Assembly: GCF_024139115.2 (NCBI RefSeq)
Contig: NC_085140.1
Coordinates: 51,113,907-51,177,906 of the forward strand
Direction: 5' to 3'
From: Armigeres subalbatus
Taxonomy: Eukaryota > Arthropoda > Insecta > Diptera > Culicidae
DNA: 64,000 nt
Position 1 is the first letter of the stretch, and every line of letters begins with the position of its first letter. The notes below the pieces were generated by a model. That model did not search any database. It saw only the letters and a list, made by a program, of their open reading frames with translations, and was not told the DNA's origin. Shown in pieces: positions 32,691-44,214 of the stretch. Both the position numbers and the translations under genes were made by a program.

Positions 32691-32896
32691 ATGTAGGAAG
32701 AATGACGGCTTTGGCAGGTTTTGTTCTATTGTTTTCTGGGTGGAGGGGAGTGGACGGTTGACCAAATTTTATGAAATTTGGCCACAATATTCTTTGATAT
32801 GCAAAGAATGTTTAGGCCAAATTTGAGCATAATTAGTTACAGAAAAGCCCCTGACAATAATAGAACAAAACCTGCCAAAGCCGTAATTTCCCTTAC
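32691..32896. mobile_element. MITE with ACGGCTTTGGCAGG ends, copy 1 (both ends)
   Basis: ACGGCTTTGGCAGGTTTTG at the left and the inverse at the right enclose about 180 bp. Including TAGG-starting bases the ends fit the hAT YARNG pattern, but no 8-bp duplication was found. Truncated copies are at 33495-33600 and 44537-44670. Confidence 0.65.
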
Positions 32897-33184
32897 TAAC
32901 GATTGGCTACCATCAATGAAAGTAGCTCTTAAGTCACAACTTGAGGCGAGATGAACTTTGATCAAAGTAAAACCTAATTGCTTGGTGATAGCAGATTGTT
33001 TTCCGTCGGTAGTAGAATCACGAGAGCACGATTCAGAGAAACACTTATAATTTTTGGTAGATAGTCATCCATGCGAAAACATTTTTGCAGCTTCTCTGTT
33101 TTACGCGCGCTCGTGATTCTACATACATACAGAAAACATACGATGATTCAACTCATCCATAAGTTTTTAGGTGCTGAAATGCCA

Positions 33185-33355
33185 CGAGCACGCGGGAGAG
33201 CAGTTTTCTTATAATCAATAAAGATGGCTCATTAGTCCCGCCTCTTTGTTGTCCGGTATGACGGCAAATATTGTGTAACCGTCACACACTCCCCAAAGGG
33301 GCGTGGCTACAGGTTCAACTTTATTGATTACAAGAAAGCAGCTCTTCCCCGCGCG
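33185..33355. mobile_element. MITE with CTTATAATCAATAAAG arms, copy 2
   Basis: Nearly the same sequence as 32395-32570, as part of the larger direct repeat. It is preceded by a short fragment (33133-33178) related to the repeat family found at 43010-43350 and 60478-60825. Confidence 0.6.
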
Positions 33356-33664
33356 CGAGCCATTTCGTTCGAGATGTCGCGTAGAGCAGACCGTGGTACC
33401 ACCTTCGGCATCGGCGAAAATTTTAATCCCGGCGATGGTGTTGGTCGCGCGGTCGTCGTCATTAACATTAGCAGCGCTCAGTTTAAATTTTCTTGTATGA
33501 TGTAGGAGGAATGACGGCTTTGGCAGGTTTTGTTCTATTATTGTCAGGGGGGTTTTTGTTGACCAAATTTTATGAAATTTGGCCACAATATTCTTTGATA
33601 TGCTATGATATGATATGATATTTGATATGAAGTACTAACGATCGGCTACCATCAATGAAAGTGG

Positions 33665-33840
33665 CTCTTGGGAGCGTTCACAAATTACGTAACGCTTAGA
33701 GTGATGAGGGGGGGTTGGGCGAAGTGTGACGACCCATACATAATTTTTAGATGCTTCATACAAAAAGTGTAACATAGGGGGGAGGGGGGGTTGAAAATGC
33801 CCAATTTTTGCGTTACGTAATTGAAGGATCTTCCCTTAAG
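33665..33840. mobile_element. MITE with ATTACGTAACGC ends
   Basis: CACAAATTACGTAACGC at the left pairs with GCGTTACGTAATTGAAGG at the right. The interior has G-runs (GGGGGGG near 33707-33713 and 33777-33790). This is a common mosquito-type foldback; a one-sided relative lies at 23573-23672. Confidence 0.7.
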
Positions 33841-35189
33841 GTGACTTGGGGAGGCACTACACACCGTGTTATTTTTCCTATCTTTTGTCTCTTTCTAACA
33901 TTGTCACCTCGTAATTTCGGAGTGGCGTATTTCGGTTTTCAGTTGTTTGATGTAACTGTAAATGTATCAGCATGTAGATTGCGAGTAAGCACGCGCCGGT
34001 GATACTTTTTCAAAATCATACTTGTTGTAGAAAAAAAACTAAGCATTAATGATAATCAATAGTATCAATAGAATTGGCAAATTGCTGAAGGTTTTCCGAA
34101 TCGATTGATAAGCAAATGACGAAAATAAGATAAAGACGCTATTAGCGTTTAAAATCTATCCTAATTTTTCATCTCGGAACCGATTTCTTTTTCAATCATC
34201 AACAGGAAAAATACAAAATTAGAGTCTCGCGGGAAAATTTCATGTTGTGCCGACAACATCCAAATCGTTGCAAACGCCACATTAGTGAATAAATTGCTGT
34301 AGCAATCTTCCGATGACAGCCTATGCTCGAACCGGCACTAATGCTATGATTCCGCTACCGATGCCAAACAATTATGCTTTGTTCTATGAAGAAAGTTCGT
34401 CTAATATCAACATTCTCAATCACTAAAATCATACAACTCCGAATTACGCTAGAAAATTTCACCGAAGAATTTTCCAGTTCCTAACGGTTGCACTTTAGGA
34501 AAATTATTTCAACTTAACCTTCCTCCCAAATATAATGATGGTCCTGAAAAGAACCGATTAATTGCCACTTATGTGTCTTATCAGCAGCCACTGGGCTGCG
34601 CGACCGCCATCCGATGATTCGGCTCAACGAACGCCGTCGATTGCCAGATCCGCCGAAGATGGGACACGGATGAAAATGATGTGCTGCTGCTTCCACGACC
34701 GCAGCCACCACCGACCGAAAAAATTTCATCCGCACCACCACACCGCTGAGACAGCCGCTGTCACTGGGACCGCTTCTGGACGCCCTGGTCCGCTCGCCGT
34801 GACATCCAGAATGAAAATGATGCGCGCACGCGAAACACGGGGCTTTTTATACACAGGGAAAACGAAGCAGTGGATCAAAAGGCCCGTACCTTACTGCAAT
34901 CTGATGTCCGTGTTGGGGATTTATGAACGGATTTGAATTTTTCACCCGGTTTGGAAAGAAATAACATTTTCAATAGTTTAACGTTGATAATCAATAGTAT
35001 CAATAGAATTGGCAGATTGCTGGAGAGTTTCTGAATCGATTGATAAGCAAATGTCGAAAATCCATCGAAAGATAAAGACGCTATTAGCGTTTGAAATCTA
35101 TCCTAATTTCGTGACGGTCTCGAATTTGGAAATTTTGGTTTTACACCCTGTATCTGAGTCTTCCCCTTAGACGTAGTTTACGTCAAAAA

Positions 35190-36514
35190 CATAAACCGCT
35201 CCAACTGTTGGGTAAGGCAATCACTCATAGCATGTCTTCTAAATACCTCGGTGTCTGGTTCGACTCGAAATGTACCTTTGGGAAGCACATTGTGTATCTG
35301 ACACAAAAATGCCAGAAAAGAATCAACTTCATGCGAACGATAACGGGAACTTGGTGGGGAGCGCATCCCGAAATCTTATCTTATCTTATCGCGTTGTACC
35401 GACCAACCATTCTGTCGGACCTGGAATACGGTAGTTTATGCTTACAGTCCGCGGCTAAAACACACATGCTGAAGCTTCAACGGATTCAGTACCGCTGTCT
35501 CCGTATCGCGTTGGGTTGTATGAATTCGACTCATACGATGAGTCTGGAAGTACTTGCGGGAGTACTGCCACTTACAGATCGTTTAGCGGCATTATCGCTC
35601 CGGTTCCTCATCCGCTGTGAGGTTCTCAATCCATTGGTCATTGACAACTTCGAGAAGCTGCTCGAACAAAACCCTCAATCTCGATTCATGAGTATTTACC
35701 ACTGGTATATGACGCTGGAGGTAAGCCCATCTTCGGTTGACACCAATCGTGCTAATTTCTTAGACTCTTACAGTTCCTCTGTTACTTTTGATCTGTCCAT
35801 GAAGCAGGAGGTTCATGGAATACCAGACTTTCTTCGTGCGGAGGTCATACCTCCATTATTTGCAAGCAAATACGGGCACGCCAGCGAGGAGAGAAGCCGA
35901 GAAGCGGGTCAAAAATGGATGACTCTACTGGTTTCGGTGTTTTTAACGTTTTTCATAGCGCCTACTTTAGGCTGAAAGAGCCTAGTTCCGTGTATACTGC
36001 TGAGCTAGCAGCTATACACTATTCACTCGAACAAATCGCAATGGAAGGTGATATTTACGATCGGAAAATCACCTTTGATGAGTTTTTCACCTTAGTTCGT
36101 CAGGAAACTTTGAACAGCTGGCAACAGAAATGGAACAATGGAGAGTTGGGTAGATGGCTGTATTCAATTCGCCCGCAGGTGTCGAAGCATCCATGGTTAA
36201 AAAAATTGAATATGGGACGAGACTTCATTCGAACCATGTGTCGTCTAATGTCCAATCACTATACTTTTAATGCACATCTTCTCATAGTGGGGCTCTCGGG
36301 AGGAAATCTCTGTGTTTGCGGCCAGGATTATCAGGACATCGATCATGTCGTGTGGGCGTGCGAGGAGCATCGTGGCCCCAGATCTGCGCTAACTGAACAT
36401 CTCCGGGTCCGAGGAAAACAACCAAAGCCTATTAGGGAAGTGTTGTCGGGACTTGATCTCGAGTACATGTCCCTGGTCCACCAATTTTTGAAAGTTGCCG
36501 ATGTAAAACTGTAA
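35190..36514 (+). pseudogene. I-clade ORF2 C-terminal part: RT thumb, RNase H, zinc knuckle
   Basis: The translation begins after the RT palm (SSKYLGVWFDSKCTFGKH), runs through the thumb region, and after a frameshift near 35920-35930 enters an RNase H-like segment (STGFGVFN, SSVYTAELAAIHYSL). RNase H in ORF2 is the reason for assigning the I clade. The RNase H is shortened: after HYSLEQIAMEG it jumps to a C-terminal region without the later catalytic motifs. A Cys/His end (CVCGQDYQDIDHVVWAC) closes the ORF at 36514. Confidence 0.82.
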
Positions 36515-37049
36515 TCATTGTCTGCCCATTCCCTTGTCTGTCATACCCCATTACCAAGGCCGGATTTATGGGGGACGTGGCCCCAGGCCCCCACTAATCT
36601 TATGTACCAAAACCAACCTTTTTTTTGTATATTTTGGGGCCCCACATACCGTCGGCCCCGGAGCCCCCTTCCGGCTAAATCCAGCCCTGCCCATTATGAA
36701 TGTCTTCCTCTTGTTGTACATTTGTATGTCTGTCGTTAATCCCTTCTGTATGTCTTCCTCTCGTTGTTGTCTCCCAAAAAAAAGTTTGTTTGTCCCGTTA
36801 CAGATGTTAAACATCGCGAGGAATGTCAACTTTGTAAATATCAGCATCGTAATTACTTAAGTACCCTAAAATCCTTTCCTTTCCTACTGTATTATTGTAT
36901 TCCCTAACCTCGACCAAACCGCGGATCTTTCAGTTCCCCAAAACTAACACTTTGTATCAGAATCAAGAAATGTATTGTTAAACTTGATTTCGGCTCCATA
37001 ACGCTTCACGGCAAATGAGCCTTCCAAATAAATGAAAGATTAAAAAAAA
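36515..37049 (+). mobile_element. I-clade element 3' untranslated region
   Basis: After the ORF2 stop the sequence runs through a 135-bp hAT MITE (36555-36689) and ends with AATGAAAGATTAAAAAAAA at about 37049, a typical non-LTR tail. The boundary with the next repeat is sharp. Confidence 0.65.
36555..36689. mobile_element. 135-bp hAT MITE
   Basis: The ends are CAAGGCCGGATTTA and the inverse of CAGGGCTGGATTTA, fitting the hAT pattern. The 8-bp flanks CCCATTAC (36547-36554) and CCCATTAT (36690-36697) agree at seven positions, as expected of a slightly aged hAT duplication. The interior is rich in GGGGCCCC-type words. Confidence 0.85.
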
Positions 37050-37052
37050 TGT

Positions 37053-37165
37053 GCCCTTGGTTTACGATGAACTGAAATCGCTAGTAGTAAAAATATGGAA
37101 AATTACGTTTTTCCATACTAATTTCCAAGCAAACTATAAACGCGATGCGGGAAGCAAGGGAGCAA
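37053..37165 (+). mobile_element. Fragment of the 893-bp hAT foldback family
   Basis: TTTACGATGAACTGAAATCG through AAACGCGATGCGG matches 47988-48090 in the same orientation with scattered changes. Only the right half-arm is present. It abuts the I-clade tail. Confidence 0.65.
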
Positions 37166-37429
37166 CCAACTTTCTTTTTTTCATGCGCATTATAAAATGA
37201 AATAAGAATAATACTTGTTATGATCAAAACCCTTGTATCCAAGGTCGCCCCCCCCTAAATGGTGGAATGATTGAACGGGGACTGAAATGAATTCGCTTAA
37301 ACATGTGCACTTTACAATCCAATCATATTCAGAAATAGGTTTTTGAAATTCAAAAGATTCCCAAAAAACTTATAAGGGTATCCAGGATCCATACTATATG
37401 AAAGTTCAAAACAACTCGAAACATTTCGG

Positions 37430-40000
37430 GATCAAGGATTCTCCTAGAAATCCTTCTAGAAGCTCCCCTGGGAACTTCTAAATTCCTCCGGAAGTTATCC
37501 ACAAATTCCTCTGAAAATCGTTTGAAAATCCTTCTCCTGTAATTGTAATTTCTCCTTATCTAGAAACCCCCAACTAAATTTTTTTTAGGAAATTCATGAG
37601 GAAGTTTCTTGAAGATTTACTTTCTTCCCTTCAAGTTTTATTTCTAGACATTTCTGCGGCATTTCGTCCAAGAAAATCTCCGGCATTTCCTTCAGGAATG
37701 CATTCTAGAGTTCCTCCAAGAATACATACGGAATTTCATCCCAAAATTCGACTAGAAGTTTCTTCAGTAATTTATGACGGAAATCCTCCGATTTCGCTCC
37801 ATAATTTCATCTGCTAATCTATAAAAAAATCTTCTAGAAACTGCTTCGGGCATTCCTCCAGGAACTCTTACTTAAATTCCTCCGGGATAACTTCCAGGAA
37901 TTTTTCCGGGAATACCTCTATAAATTCAATAGCGAAATCCTCTAGAATTACATTCTGGAATTCTTTCCGCAATTATTTCAAAATATCCTTCAAGAATTCC
38001 TCTAGAAATTTCTTTAGGAATTTTTCCAGGAATTCGTCCAAGTATTTCCCCGGAAATTCTTACCTTCCTTCAGGAATTTCTCCGGGATTTTTTTCGCGAA
38101 ATTTTCCTAGAATTCTTTCCGGACTTCACTCGGAATTAACTCCAGAAATTCATTCGGAAATTAGTTCTTCCAAGAATTCTTCCAGGAATTTCTTCAGAAC
38201 AAACAAAGAACAGCAACTCATCTGGGGATACTTTCAGGATTTCATCTAGGAATTTCTGCATTAATTCCTCCTGGTATTTTTTCGGGAATTCCTTCAGATA
38301 TTTCTCCAGAAATTTCTTCATGAACTTCTCCAATAATTATTTCAGTACTACCTTGTGAGGATTCCTCTGGAAATGCTTGTGAGAGTTCCTCCGGGAGCTC
38401 CCCCAGGAGTTTTTTTTTTCCAAAAGTTCCTCTAGTAATCCCTCCAGGAATTTCACAGGGGGTTCTTTGAGGATATTTGGCAGGAATTTTAAGGTAAATG
38501 GGATATCGTAAGTTCCTCTAGAAATTCAACTCCGGGTTTTCCATCGGCTGTTCCTCAAATTTCCCCGGGAATTCCACTAGTAGTTCCTCCGGAAATTCAA
38601 TCAGACTTTCTTTCAGGAATTCAATTAGGCTTTCTTTGGGAATTCATCTACAATTTCCTTCAGAAGTTCCTCCGGGAGGTCATTTAAGAATTCTTTTCGG
38701 AGTTTATCCTGGAATTCTTACGGAAGTTCATCCAGAAGTTTCTAGGAGAGTTCCTCCAGGATTTCCTCCGGAAATTCTTCCTGTAGTTGTCCAATAAATT
38801 TATCTAGAAGTTCCTCCGGCAGCTTTTCCGAAAATTCCTCTGACAATTTCTCCGGGAATTCCTACAGAAATTCCTTTGGGAGTTCCTCCGGAAATTACTC
38901 CGGAAGTTCCTTCTCAACGGAACACCCGAAGGAACTGCCGGTGAAAGTCCCGGAGAAATGCTCATAAAAACTGCTGGTGGATCTCCCAGAGGAATTCACG
39001 TAGGAACTGCCGAAGAAGCTCCCGTAAGAACTCCCGGAAGAATTTCAGGAGAAACTCCTAAAGAAATTCCTAGAGGACCTCCCGGAGGAACTCCCAGAAA
39101 AACTATCGGAAGAACTTCGGGAGGAATTTCCAGCTAATTTTCTGGAGAAAGCCTAAATGATTACCTGAAAAAAAGCCTGAATGATCTCCTGGAAGAGCTA
39201 CTGATGGAACACCCGGTGGAATCTCTGAAGAAACTCCCGGGAGAATTTTTAAATGAACCCCCGGAGGAACTGCCAGTGAATCTACCAGAAGACTTCTCGG
39301 AAAAAAATCTTGGAGAATTCATCTTATGGACTAATCTCGTCTAGCTGAAAGCTTTGTAGGGGTATGTAGCAGGACCATCATCATCATCAGAGGACCTCCC
39401 GGAGAATTCCTGGAGGAATTCTTGGAGGATCTGCCGGTTGAACTCCTGGAAGAATTCCCGGAGAAATTTTCGAAGAAATTTCTAGAGGATGTCCAGTGGA
39501 AATCTTGAGGTTTCCACCGGAAATCTTTCAGGATTTCTTTAGGAATTAATCTAGCAATAACTCCAAAAATTCCATTGTTGATTTTATTTTCGGTATAATT
39601 TCTGTATAAATTTTCGGTGAAATTCCTGGAGAAATTCTTTGAAATTTTCACAAGAAATCATTCGAAACTTTCACGGAAAAAAATATGGAATTGACACAGG
39701 AAGTTCGAAGATTTTTCGCGAAATTCTCAGTAATGTTTATTGGCAGTTCTGCGGAATTTCCACGGAATATTCTTAGGAATTCCAAGGTACAATTTTTCAG
39801 ATTTTTTATGAGAAACAGCACGAAAGAATTATCTGAAGGATTCCCTGCAGAACTTATAAAGGAATTCGTGGAGGACTTCTTGGAGTAAATAATGGTGGAT
39901 TTTTTGGTCAATTCCCGGCGAAATTGATGGTGGAATTCCTGAAGACATTGCCGAAGAAATTGCTGGAGGCATTCCTGAAGAATCCGGGCGTGAATGCGTC
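37430..40000. repeat. Degenerate TTCCTCCGGGAATT minisatellite that flips strand
   Basis: 37430-38925 consists of loosely repeated GAAGTTCCTCCGG/AGGAATTTCTCC words with many EcoRI-like GAATTC sites. From about 38930 the same words appear as the complement (GGAGGAACTCCCGG) up to 40000. The unit is near 15-30 bp and too degenerate to count. ORFs in it are low-complexity translations and not genes. Confidence 0.85.
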
Positions 40001-40139
40001 ACGTTTATTGGCATTACGTTTTAGTACAATGCGCTGACTTCAACGCTGACGTGCAACGCGCTCTTGTGATTAAGCCTTTACTGTTGTTTGTGGATTTGGT
40101 TTCAAAGTATTTGGAGCTTAGAAGGAAAAAGTACCAAGC

Positions 40140-40240
40140 ACTAATATTCTGGTGTTTTTATAAAACTACTATAAAACTACGATTCAGAAGACCTAAAAAA
40201 TTTGCCCCCCTCCCCTAATCGAAATCCTGGCTACGCTCAT
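40140..40240. mobile_element. Terminal fragment of a GCGTAGCCAGG-type element
   Basis: The stretch GCCCCCCTCCCCTAATCG through AATCCTGGCTACGC is, in reverse, a GCGTAGCCAGGATT terminus followed by a G-rich run, seen at many DNA-element ends. No partner end is visible. Confidence 0.35.
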
Positions 40241-40838
40241 GCTTGTATATTTTATTTTTTTATTTTGTATTATACATTATATATATGTATGTATATATAT
40301 CCAAATCTACGTAGTAATCTACAAGATCCTTCTCATTAAAATATATTCCAGCTTATTACCATTTACCAATCTGAAGCAGACGAACAACGGGGAGCAACTA
40401 CAGTTATGTATTAAAAAGAATCGTGGACCATAAACCAGAGCCAGGAGAATTCATATAAATAAAATATTACAAGAAAGACAAGATAGCAAATATAAGAAAT
40501 GTCTTCATTTAATCCAGTTCCAGTAGTTCGGTATAAAGGGAAAACTTATTTTGTTACATTACAAGAAGCTATAGCTATATGTTAAAAAGTACGTTCTATC
40601 ACTAATCATCAAATTAATATAAAACGCAATATGATGGAAATAATGGGATCTATCCCCATTAATTGCTGCTTTGACTTCTCTAACTTTTCGCAATATATTT
40701 TTTGATGATCGAGAAAGGCATCATCACCGCTGGGTGGATTATTCTGGTTTTTTTTGTAAGATATCTTGGCTGTGCAAATGCACAGCACATGCTTCGAAAT
40801 GGACAAATTGATATGAAATTTGCGAAAAAGAATCCACG
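40241..40838. other. AT-rich interval without a gene
   Basis: T-rich and TATA-rich DNA (40240-40310), then non-repetitive sequence without a credible ORF. Confidence 0.5.
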
Positions 40839-40909
40839 TGTCTTAGAGGGACTCTAACCCTCAACCTCCTACTCTCTAGATAGGCGTGATAACCCCTACA
40901 CAACAAGAC
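40839..40909 (-). pseudogene. tRNA-Val-like pseudogene
   Basis: The minus strand reads GTCTTGTTGTGTAGGGG then TTATCACG, an anticodon-like stem CCTAT/GTAGG and a T-arm with GGTTAGAGTCCC, closing with CTAAGACA. The order and the TTATCACG D-arm recall tRNA-Val, but the loop centre reads AGA, the B box has C to A, and the A box is poor. It is probably a decayed tRNA or the head of a tRNA-derived repeat. Confidence 0.55.
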
Positions 40910-40984
40910 CACTTAAAGGTCACGTTTGCGGAAAAGCGATCAGAATTCGAGTACCTCCACCGCGGTTAGCTCTTTTTTGTAAAT

Positions 40985-41605
40985 TGAATATCTTTCGGAT
41001 GCTTGATTTGTCCAATCTCCAATCCACCCGCAACCCCATATATGGGAGGTGCTTGGGAGCGCTTGATACAAACTATCAAACGAATTTTAGCTAGCATGAA
41101 ACTTGATCGTACACCCACCGACGAAGTTTTGCGTAACGCACTGATCAAAATAGAAAACATTGTCAACAGTAGGCCTCTAACACATGTCCCAGTTAATAAC
41201 GAGTCGTCGCCAGCCTTAACACCAAACCATTTCTTGGTTGGATCTTCGAACGGCTTCAAGCCCGTTATTCCGTATGACGACGGCGCGGTGCCATGGCGAT
41301 GCGATATTCCTGGCAAACCTCCGACATCCTCGCGAACTATTTTTGGAAGAGATGGGTTAAGGAATACACTCCGTCGCACTAAGTGGTTCAACGTTGCAAA
41401 GCAGATTGCGCTGGGAGATGTGGTTGTAATAGTGGACTCTACGCTTCCTAGGGATTGCTGGCCCAAAGGAAGAGTAATAACCGTTAAGCAATCAAAAGAC
41501 AGACAGGTTCGTTCAGCGACGGTTCGAACCAATTCGAGGATATACGAACGGACATCATTGGAAACAAGAGTATGCTGAACCAGGGTTCAACTACTGAGGG
41601 GGACT
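40985..41605 (+). pseudogene. BEL/Pao integrase C-terminal fragment (second copy)
   Basis: The translation YMGGAWERLIQTIKRIL through VVIVDSTLPRDCWPKGR matches the last part of a BEL/Pao integrase and its C-terminal domain. It includes the catalytic Glu of GGAWERL but neither upstream Asp. The ORF ends at 41578 just before an LTR. It is clearly a different family from 608-8581: the protein is diverged and the LTR unrelated. The 5' part is missing to the left of about 40985. Confidence 0.88.
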
Positions 41606-42225
41606 GTTGCGAACATCCCTATAATGGTGTCGAGCCTTCTGCCCAGCACCCTGCACACTTGGACGAAGTGTCAGCTGATAGGGAATGACAAGCAGGTTTG
41701 ACAGCTAGTTATACGATCGCGCGGTTCATAACACTGAATTTTGCATTTCACATATGAATTTCATTAATATTAAGCTAAATAATTTGTTGGTTTACCGCAC
41801 ACGAAACTGAAACATAAGTGCATTAGTAATCAGGTGATCACTTGAAGTTCATGATACTAAACTAGATCCAATTTAAATACCTCTCTCGCAGCGCTCATAA
41901 TCTAGAGAAATTTGCTGCATTGCTACAGTTTATTTATATGGAAGCAGTTTATTATTAAATTGAAACATTAATAGGACGAACTCGAATTAAAATACTAAAT
42001 TAAACTAGATTAGGTTACCTGAGCATCATAGAACTATAGACCGGGTTACGAAACGCCAATTTGAATATTTATAGAAGCATAAAACGTAAGTAAAACAAAT
42101 GTGCAACATAACGAAAATAACCCTAATTGTGAAACTATAATTACAGGAAACTTTAACGTTGCTCTAATAAACTCGTTTGAAAGTTCGTGAAGCTTTGTTC
42201 TTGATTAAGTTGTTTAAAAACAACA
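41606..42225 (+). repeat. 3' LTR of the second BEL/Pao copy
   Basis: It starts TGTTGCGAAC right after the purine-rich GAGGGGGAC and plausibly ends AAAACAACA at 42225, giving 620 bp with TGTTG/CAACA termini. An AATAAA lies near 42166. No partner LTR is in the window, so the right border is inferred from the terminal bases. Confidence 0.7.
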
Positions 42226-42235
42226 TTGTAGCTTT

Positions 42236-42332
42236 GGCAGATACGCATTTCGACCAGTAAGGACGTCTTCAGTGTCTCGTACTTGACTCGACTTTGTCGC
42301 CTTACTTTTGAGGTCGAAATACGTATCTGTCA
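42236..42332. mobile_element. Small foldback with CAGATACGCATTTCGACC arms
   Basis: CAGATACGCATTTCGACC (about 42238-42255) pairs with GGTCGAAATACGTATCTG (about 42312-42329). The loop contains GTCTTCAGTGTCTCGTACTTG. Short MITE or remnant. Confidence 0.6.
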
Positions 42333-42484
42333 AAAGTACAATAGTAGTAGTGTGGAATTTAATGGAAATGAACAAACTCGTCATTCCACTAAAAAGCTTA
42401 AAATAATTTTTGTTTCAGCATTTTGCAAAACAAGTAGATTTATGACATTATTTTTTATTTATTCAGACTAAGATCGAAGTGGTC

Positions 42485-42775
42485 TATGCAGTACAAAAGA
42501 GTCTTCTCCATTCGGCTCGGTGCATGGCTACAAGTTGCCATCCACGCAGTCTACGGAGGGCCTGCTGCGCACCTCGCCTTCTTGTGCCAGTCGGTGATAC
42601 GCAGCACTTTCCTTTTGAAAACTTCAAATGCGCGTTGGTCCTCTACGGGCATCGTCCAGGTCTCGTGTCCGTATAGTTCTACCGGTCCAATGAGCATTTT
42701 GTAAATAGTCAGTTTGGTACGGTGGCGAATTCTATTCGATCGGAGCGTCTTGCGGAGTCCAAAGTACATACGGTA
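42485..42775 (-). pseudogene. RTE-type reverse transcriptase C-terminal fragment
   Basis: The minus strand encodes YFGLRKTLRSNRIRHRTKL, GPVELYGHETWTM and FEVFKRKVLR, the thumb-side segment also found in the 25.0-25.4 kb RTE piece. It is a short dead fragment with both ends lost. Confidence 0.8.
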
Positions 42776-43560
42776 TCAAACTTCAGCATTTTGCAAGAGT
42801 GGTCCTGAGGTCAGTTCCGAGGCTCTAATAGTCGCTTCAGGAAGCATTAAAATCGGCCATTTTCAAAATATCACACTGTGGGCAGATTGATACCCATTTC
42901 GGACGATCTTAGTGTGGCCAATATCCCTAGAAACATATTTGGATGTCACAATCCTACTAGTCTTACAAAACGCTGATGTTAGTAAAATCAATCACAAATC
43001 TCAATCATCGAGTCCTACCGTGCGAGCAAACTCAATTGCGAATTAAAGGAATGCATCAGGGATGAGTTTTTCATGCTAAATCGCATCGTTTCGCTCATTT
43101 TCCAAAAAAAAAAATCATTTTGCTCCAAAATCCGTTTAAAACCAATTTGAGAGCAATTTTTGTTTACACATGCAAGAGTAACTATTGTTCTATGCAATAA
43201 ACGTCAATTAATTGTTTTCAACGAAGGAGAACACAAGACAATCTACGATGATTCAAAAGAATGACTCAATTCAATCTTGAGTTTTTTTTGGTGCTGATTT
43301 GGGTGCGTATTAACTCACACTTGATTTGAATCGTTCATGAGTTTTGAGTTTTCCCAACACTAGATCCCCAGAATCACATCCGGATTGTCTTGCAAAATGC
43401 TGAGGTTTGATACCCATATTGTCATAGTTTGCTACATTTCGAAAATAGCCGATTTTGACCCAGGGTTTCTAATGTCCCCAGAATCATATCCGGATTTCAT
43501 AATTACATTTATCTTGCAAAATGCTGGAGTTTGATTCCAATATTGCTAATATGCAGAGAA
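42776..43560. repeat. Tandem repeat around TTGCAAAATGCTG, with an inserted element
   Basis: TTTTGCAAGAGTGG/TTGCAAAATGCTG, GATACCCATAT and CCAGAATCATATCCGGAT recur at 42785-42960 and 43365-43560, implying a repeat of about 100-170 bp. The two parts are separated by an inserted repeat (43010-43350) whose relatives are at 33133-33178 and, inverted, at 60478-60825. Confidence 0.55.
43010..43350 (+). mobile_element. Dispersed repeat, copy A
   Basis: Words GAGTTTTTCATGCTAAA, TGTTTACACATGCAAGAG and TACGATGATTCAA are shared in order with the reverse complement of 60478-60825, at roughly 70-80% by eye. No ORF and no clear terminal repeats were found. Confidence 0.6.
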
Positions 43561-44212
43561 AATATTGAACTGGCCATTTTAGAGCTGGTTCCCAAAGGGT
43601 CACTTCAAAGAAACCTGTTGTTGGCCATATCTTGAACAGGTGTCACCATGATTTTGGTTCTTATATAATCTCTATCTACAAATCTACCGAAACGAAATAA
43701 ACGTCATTTTCTTGGACGATATTTTAACGATATAACCAAAAAAGGAAGTTGTAGTCAAATTTACTGCATCTATAATAGAGATAGCAAAATGTGATGTTTC
43801 AGATAAGCGCTTGATAACCCTATTTATCTGATTTTAACTGTCGTAGCTGTGAAAATTGTCTCGAATTCCGAACAAAGTGTTGAAAATTTTAAACAGCAAT
43901 TTTATGCATGAATTAGGCGAATTTTCAATACAGTCCTACGTAACAAAATCTGTTTACTTCTTTGGCATCATGTTCATCTCTGGAACAGAGATCATTTGGA
44001 AATAGCAATAAAATAATTCGCCACACCTCATGGTTTTCACGGAGGCATTTTCTCACGAGAATCTATTGATAATCCGATCCAAAAGAAGAGGAAAAGACTT
44101 GGTGATTCATATGCGTATATTATTATTCATATCGTACTGTTTGTGTGACGACTGTTTCTTTTGTATTTTAGTAAAAAAAAACGGCTACTCAGTCTAAATT
44201 TTGTAAAACGAG
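43561..44212. other. Unassigned interval
   Basis: Non-coding, mildly AT-rich. The CACACCTCATGG stretch near 44020 and flanks show no repeat partner in the window. Confidence 0.45.
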
Positions 44213-44214
44213 TA

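Larger units (their letters stand above)
31126..35189. repeat. Composite repeat block replacing the centre of the I-clade ORF2
   Basis: No gene is seen. 31625-32330 and 34515-35185 are direct copies of about 700 bp (shared ATTCGGCTC, CGAAACACGGGGCTTTTTATA, CCCGTACCTTACTGCAATC, CCCCTTAGACGTAGTT). 32385-32960 and 33175-33670 are a second direct pair. GACGTAAACTACGT at 31166-31179 and its inverse ACGTAGTTTACGTC at 35170-35183 lie near the two borders. Several MITEs sit inside. Because RT coding sequence is missing, this is replacement or insertion plus deletion rather than simple insertion. Confidence 0.65.

Noticed and set aside
37430..40000. Small ORFs such as 38136-38333 and 39331-39651
   Set aside because: They are translations of the degenerate TTCCTCC/GGAGGAA minisatellite (EKFLKEFPKKY-like low complexity).
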